NCBI RefSeq assembly: GCF_027111275.1
Contig: NZ_CP114286.1
Location: forward strand, 3,396,501 to 3,460,500
From: Flavobacterium luteolum
GTDB lineage: Bacteria; Bacteroidota; Bacteroidia; Flavobacteriales; Flavobacteriaceae
Direction of reading: 5' to 3'
DNA: 64,000 nucleotides
Positions 61,991 through 64,000 of the stretch are shown piece after piece; the first letter of the stretch is position 1, and every line of letters starts with the position of its first letter. Both the position numbers and the translations under genes were made by a program. Under the pieces are notes generated by a model. The model made no database searches. It was not told the origin of the DNA and worked only from the letters and a program-made list of their open reading frames with translations.

Positions 61991-64000
61991 TTATTTATTT
62001 CCTGGCTGGTTTTTAATAAAAGATTTTATGCCTTTGGAAAGATCTTTAGAAACTTGCTCCTTTTTGATCTCTTTAAGCTTTCCAATGAATTGCTCATCTA
62101 TTATTTTATTATCAAAATCAGAATCGATGGTTTTAATGGTGAGCGTTCTTATTTGATCATTCTCATTATTATCCAAAATTATATCCTTTGCGATTTTTAA
62201 GAAGCCATTGGAATTTTGTTCTTTTAAAGACAGCATGCTGTTTTTGCGTACATCAAAGCGCTCTTTAGAATTATTTGCAACATTCAGAAGCAGACTTTGC
62301 GCAAGAGGGTCGCCTGCCAGTAAGAAAGCGGCCTCAGACCTGCTGTCATTGTTGCTTGAGTGTTCAAGGATTTTTCTCAATTCCGGGTAGATTGCGGCAT
62401 GGTCGTCGTATCCCAGAAGATGAACTGCCAGATCTTCCGGCAGGAAGGCTTCGGCAGGATTTTTTATTCCATTCAAGAGGTTTCGCTGTATAAATTCGTC
62501 CTTGTTTTTTGCAAGATAACCGCAGGCTAATTTGCGGATTTCTATATTATTATCACGTATTAGGCCTCTAAAAGTTTCGATTACTTCAGGTTTTAAAAGA
62601 GGAAATATCGGTGAGCTAAAAGCTAGAATTTGAATTGTGCGAAATGCTTGTTTTCTTAGGTCTGGGTGAACTTTAGTATTGGCAACAAGCCCCAGAATAT
62701 ATTTAATTTCGTCTTCGTCAACCGAAATTACTTGAGTTAGTTTTGACAAAGCCAGTACCCTCATTCCCGTTGTACTGCTGCTGTCTTTTAGAATATCTAA
62801 AGTTTTTTTTGTAGTTTCTTGATCTGTTATCATATCCATTTGGCTTAATGAATGAATAATATCTTTAAAATCTGAAGCTTTTTTAAAATCTTTGATTGCT
62901 TCGTTGCTACTATTAAAGTTTTTAGAAATTTCTAATTCTAAATTTTCAAAATGCTTTAATTTAAGAGATCCTGCGATTTCAGCTTGTCCGAGATTTGATA
63001 TCATAGGTCGATACGGAACAGAATCATAATCAAAAAATAATGGAATACCTGTAATCCTTCCCTGATAGTCGATAGAATCCTCAACTTTAGGTTTTTTGCC
63101 TGGATGCAAAGTCAAAGGAGATGCAGGCATTGGCCCACTTGGTGATGTGACGGGTCTTCCATTTCCCTTTAATTCATTCCATGGCCACATTGTATCTTTT
63201 AAAAGATCTCCAATTCTATTAGTGAATTGATTATATGCCGCGTTATCAGCTGGATCAAAAAGGCGATTATCTAATGAAAGATCCTGCCATTGCGCCCATA
63301 AACGATCAACATTGCAATGCAGCATAAAAAAAAGAGGATCCTGAGGGGCCCTAGAAGCATCACTTATGGCTCCATCAAAAGACATATGAGCATTGCCATG
63401 AGGATTGAATTCCATCTGTGCAAAGTCCAAGAAGCCATTTCTTCTGCCTAAAGTTGTCTCGTAACTTTCTACCCTTGCTTTTTCACTTTGAGCATTGAAA
63501 TCTGGTAATCTTGTTAATGAAGGCTGATTTGCGATGCGCCATTTGCTTAAAGGGTTAGTGGAATCAAACTGAAGCTGTCCTACGGCTGTGGTATTTGGGA
63601 TTCCCATAAAACTTGTGCTGAAAACTTTTGGTGCAGGCGCTTGGAAATCCCAATAAGGGAGTGCAACGGAAGGCTCGATTTCTTGAAGCTGACGCTCTAA
63701 ATCCAATAGATACATTCTGTGCCAGGGCAAAAATGATGGGCGTCCATGAATTTCGCGATCAGCAGCTTCATTATGCATGTCAAGGTACTTTTGATATTTG
63801 CCGGAGGAATTTAGTTTATAAAAAGCGTTAAGGAAGAGGTCACGCTCATTTGAGGTCAAGTCGTTTGCGTTCTTGCGCAGTCTAATTTTTGTTTTGACTG
63901 TTTGAATTGGAGTTCCATTTGAAGATATTTTAATCTCCGCATTGTTGTCTTTAAATGGTTTAATATTGAATTTGGCGCCGATTAAAAAATCGAAAGTCTG
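61991..64000 (-). CDS. Tyrosinase-type copper oxidase with C-terminal HEAT repeats (N-terminus beyond right edge)
   Basis: The frame is open to the right edge, so the start is outside; 669 residues are visible. An in-frame TTG at 63859 is not the true start because the upstream frame is coding (KTKIRLRKNANDL runs into the domain). CuA histidines are in DMHN, IHGR and PWHRMY (visible residues 76, 85, 94). CuB is in NPHGNAH and FFMLHCNVDRLW. A helical C-terminus (about residues 330-660) shows HEAT-like repeats (YLAKNKDEF, ILEHSSNNDSRSEAAFLL). Tyrosinases oxidise phenols with two copper ions. The next gene encodes a SCO-like copper protein 3 nt later. Confidence 0.9.
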   Translation of the reverse strand, partial: QTFDFLIGAKFNIKPFKDNNAEIKISSNGTPIQTVKTKIRLRKNANDLTSNERDLFLNAFYKLNSSGKYQKYLDMHNEAADREIHGRPSFLPWHRMYLLDLERQLQEIEPSVALPYWDFQAPAPKVFSTSFMGIPNTTAVGQLQFDSTNPLSKWRIANQPSLTRLPDFNAQSEKARVESYETTLGRRNGFLDFAQMEFNPHGNAHMSFDGAISDASRAPQDPLFFMLHCNVDRLWAQWQDLSLDNRLFDPADNAAYNQFTNRIGDLLKDTMWPWNELKGNGRPVTSPSGPMPASPLTLHPGKKPKVEDSIDYQGRITGIPLFFDYDSVPYRPMISNLGQAEIAGSLKLKHFENLELEISKNFNSSNEAIKDFKKASDFKDIIHSLSQMDMITDQETTKKTLDILKDSSSTTGMRVLALSKLTQVISVDEDEIKYILGLVANTKVHPDLRKQAFRTIQILAFSSPIFPLLKPEVIETFRGLIRDNNIEIRKLACGYLAKNKDEFIQRNLLNGIKNPAEAFLPEDLAVHLLGYDDHAAIYPELRKILEHSSNNDSRSEAAFLLAGDPLAQSLLLNVANNSKERFDVRKNSMLSLKEQNSNGFLKIAKDIILDNNENDQIRTLTIKTIDSDFDNKIIDEQFIGKLKEIKKEQVSKDLSKGIKSFIKNQPGNK

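Noticed and set aside
63859..63861. TTG at 63859 as the tyrosinase start
   Set aside because: The frame stays open and domain-like upstream to the right edge, so the true start is outside the window.
1..64000. tRNA, rRNA, integrase, IS element or CRISPR array
   Set aside because: I saw no cloverleaf, integrase or transposase motif, or regularly spaced repeat array, so ICE boundaries and insertion site cannot be stated.

Overview
The window looks like a Bacteroidota chromosome of the Flavobacterium/Chryseobacterium kind. It carries SusC/SusD and prolyl-oligopeptidase genes, a DUF6520/MauE pair, AT-rich intergenic DNA, and a Bacteroidota-type (TraE to TraN) conjugation system. Most of it, from about 7.9 kb to about 60.2 kb, reads as an integrative conjugative element (ICE) with cargo. 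No integrase, tRNA or att repeat is visible, so the element ends are not defined and probably lie outside the window. Assignments rest on reading motifs by eye; no database search was run.

Layout. (1) 0-7.8 kb: a secreted two-gene unit (tail-collar-like protein, cut by the left edge, plus a 905-residue coiled-coil protein), then a membrane KAP-family P-loop NTPase divergent from a DRGH-type DNA/RNA non-specific nuclease. (2) 7.9-14 kb: ICE housekeeping (RadC/JAB protein, PcfJ-like, PcfK-like, a small unknown protein, SSB) and several small unknown genes including a DUF1810 protein. (3) 13.6-19.3 kb: a mobile DNA damage tolerance module (SRAP peptidase, a short DnaE-type polymerase, a Y-family polymerase) with an AACATTTT-N8-AAAATGTT inverted repeat at the Y-polymerase start. 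(4) 19.6-24.4 kb: mobilization module (coupling protein, relaxase, relaxosome protein) with two strong inverted repeats upstream as oriT candidates. (5) 24.6-33.7 kb: cargo for an outer-membrane and redox function: a MauE/DoxX membrane protein with a C-terminal extracytoplasmic domain, a four-cysteine DUF6520 peptide, an S9 peptidase, SusD and SusC.

(6) 33.9-41.8 kb: a visibly AT-richer island that starts with a 111-nt multi-stem hairpin and an HTH gene behind a palindrome. It continues with five same-strand genes: trypsin-like protease, HExxH protein, DUF262 (GmrSD/SspE-like) protein, a membrane protein, and a large protein with an RNxxxH HEPN-type motif. This is the best candidate for an undescribed, probably defensive, system. 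(7) 42-47.2 kb: regulators (TPR-transmembrane-AraC protein, lipoprotein, small membrane protein, AraC protein, RteC-like protein). (8) 47.3-60.2 kb: the transfer operon, with a C5 cytosine methyltransferase between traF and traG, then small DNA-binding proteins including an excisionase-like one. (9) 60.4-64 kb: a two-gene copper unit, a HEAT-tailed tyrosinase (its N-terminus beyond the right edge) and a SCO/MerC-like fusion.

Reading across the window: the mob genes and coupling protein process and dock DNA, TraE-TraN form the channel, RadC/PcfJ/PcfK/SSB act on or with the entering DNA, and the methyltransferase and polymerase module may protect or repair it. The KAP/nuclease pair, the HEPN island and the SusCD/peptidase cluster are the likely fitness cargo.
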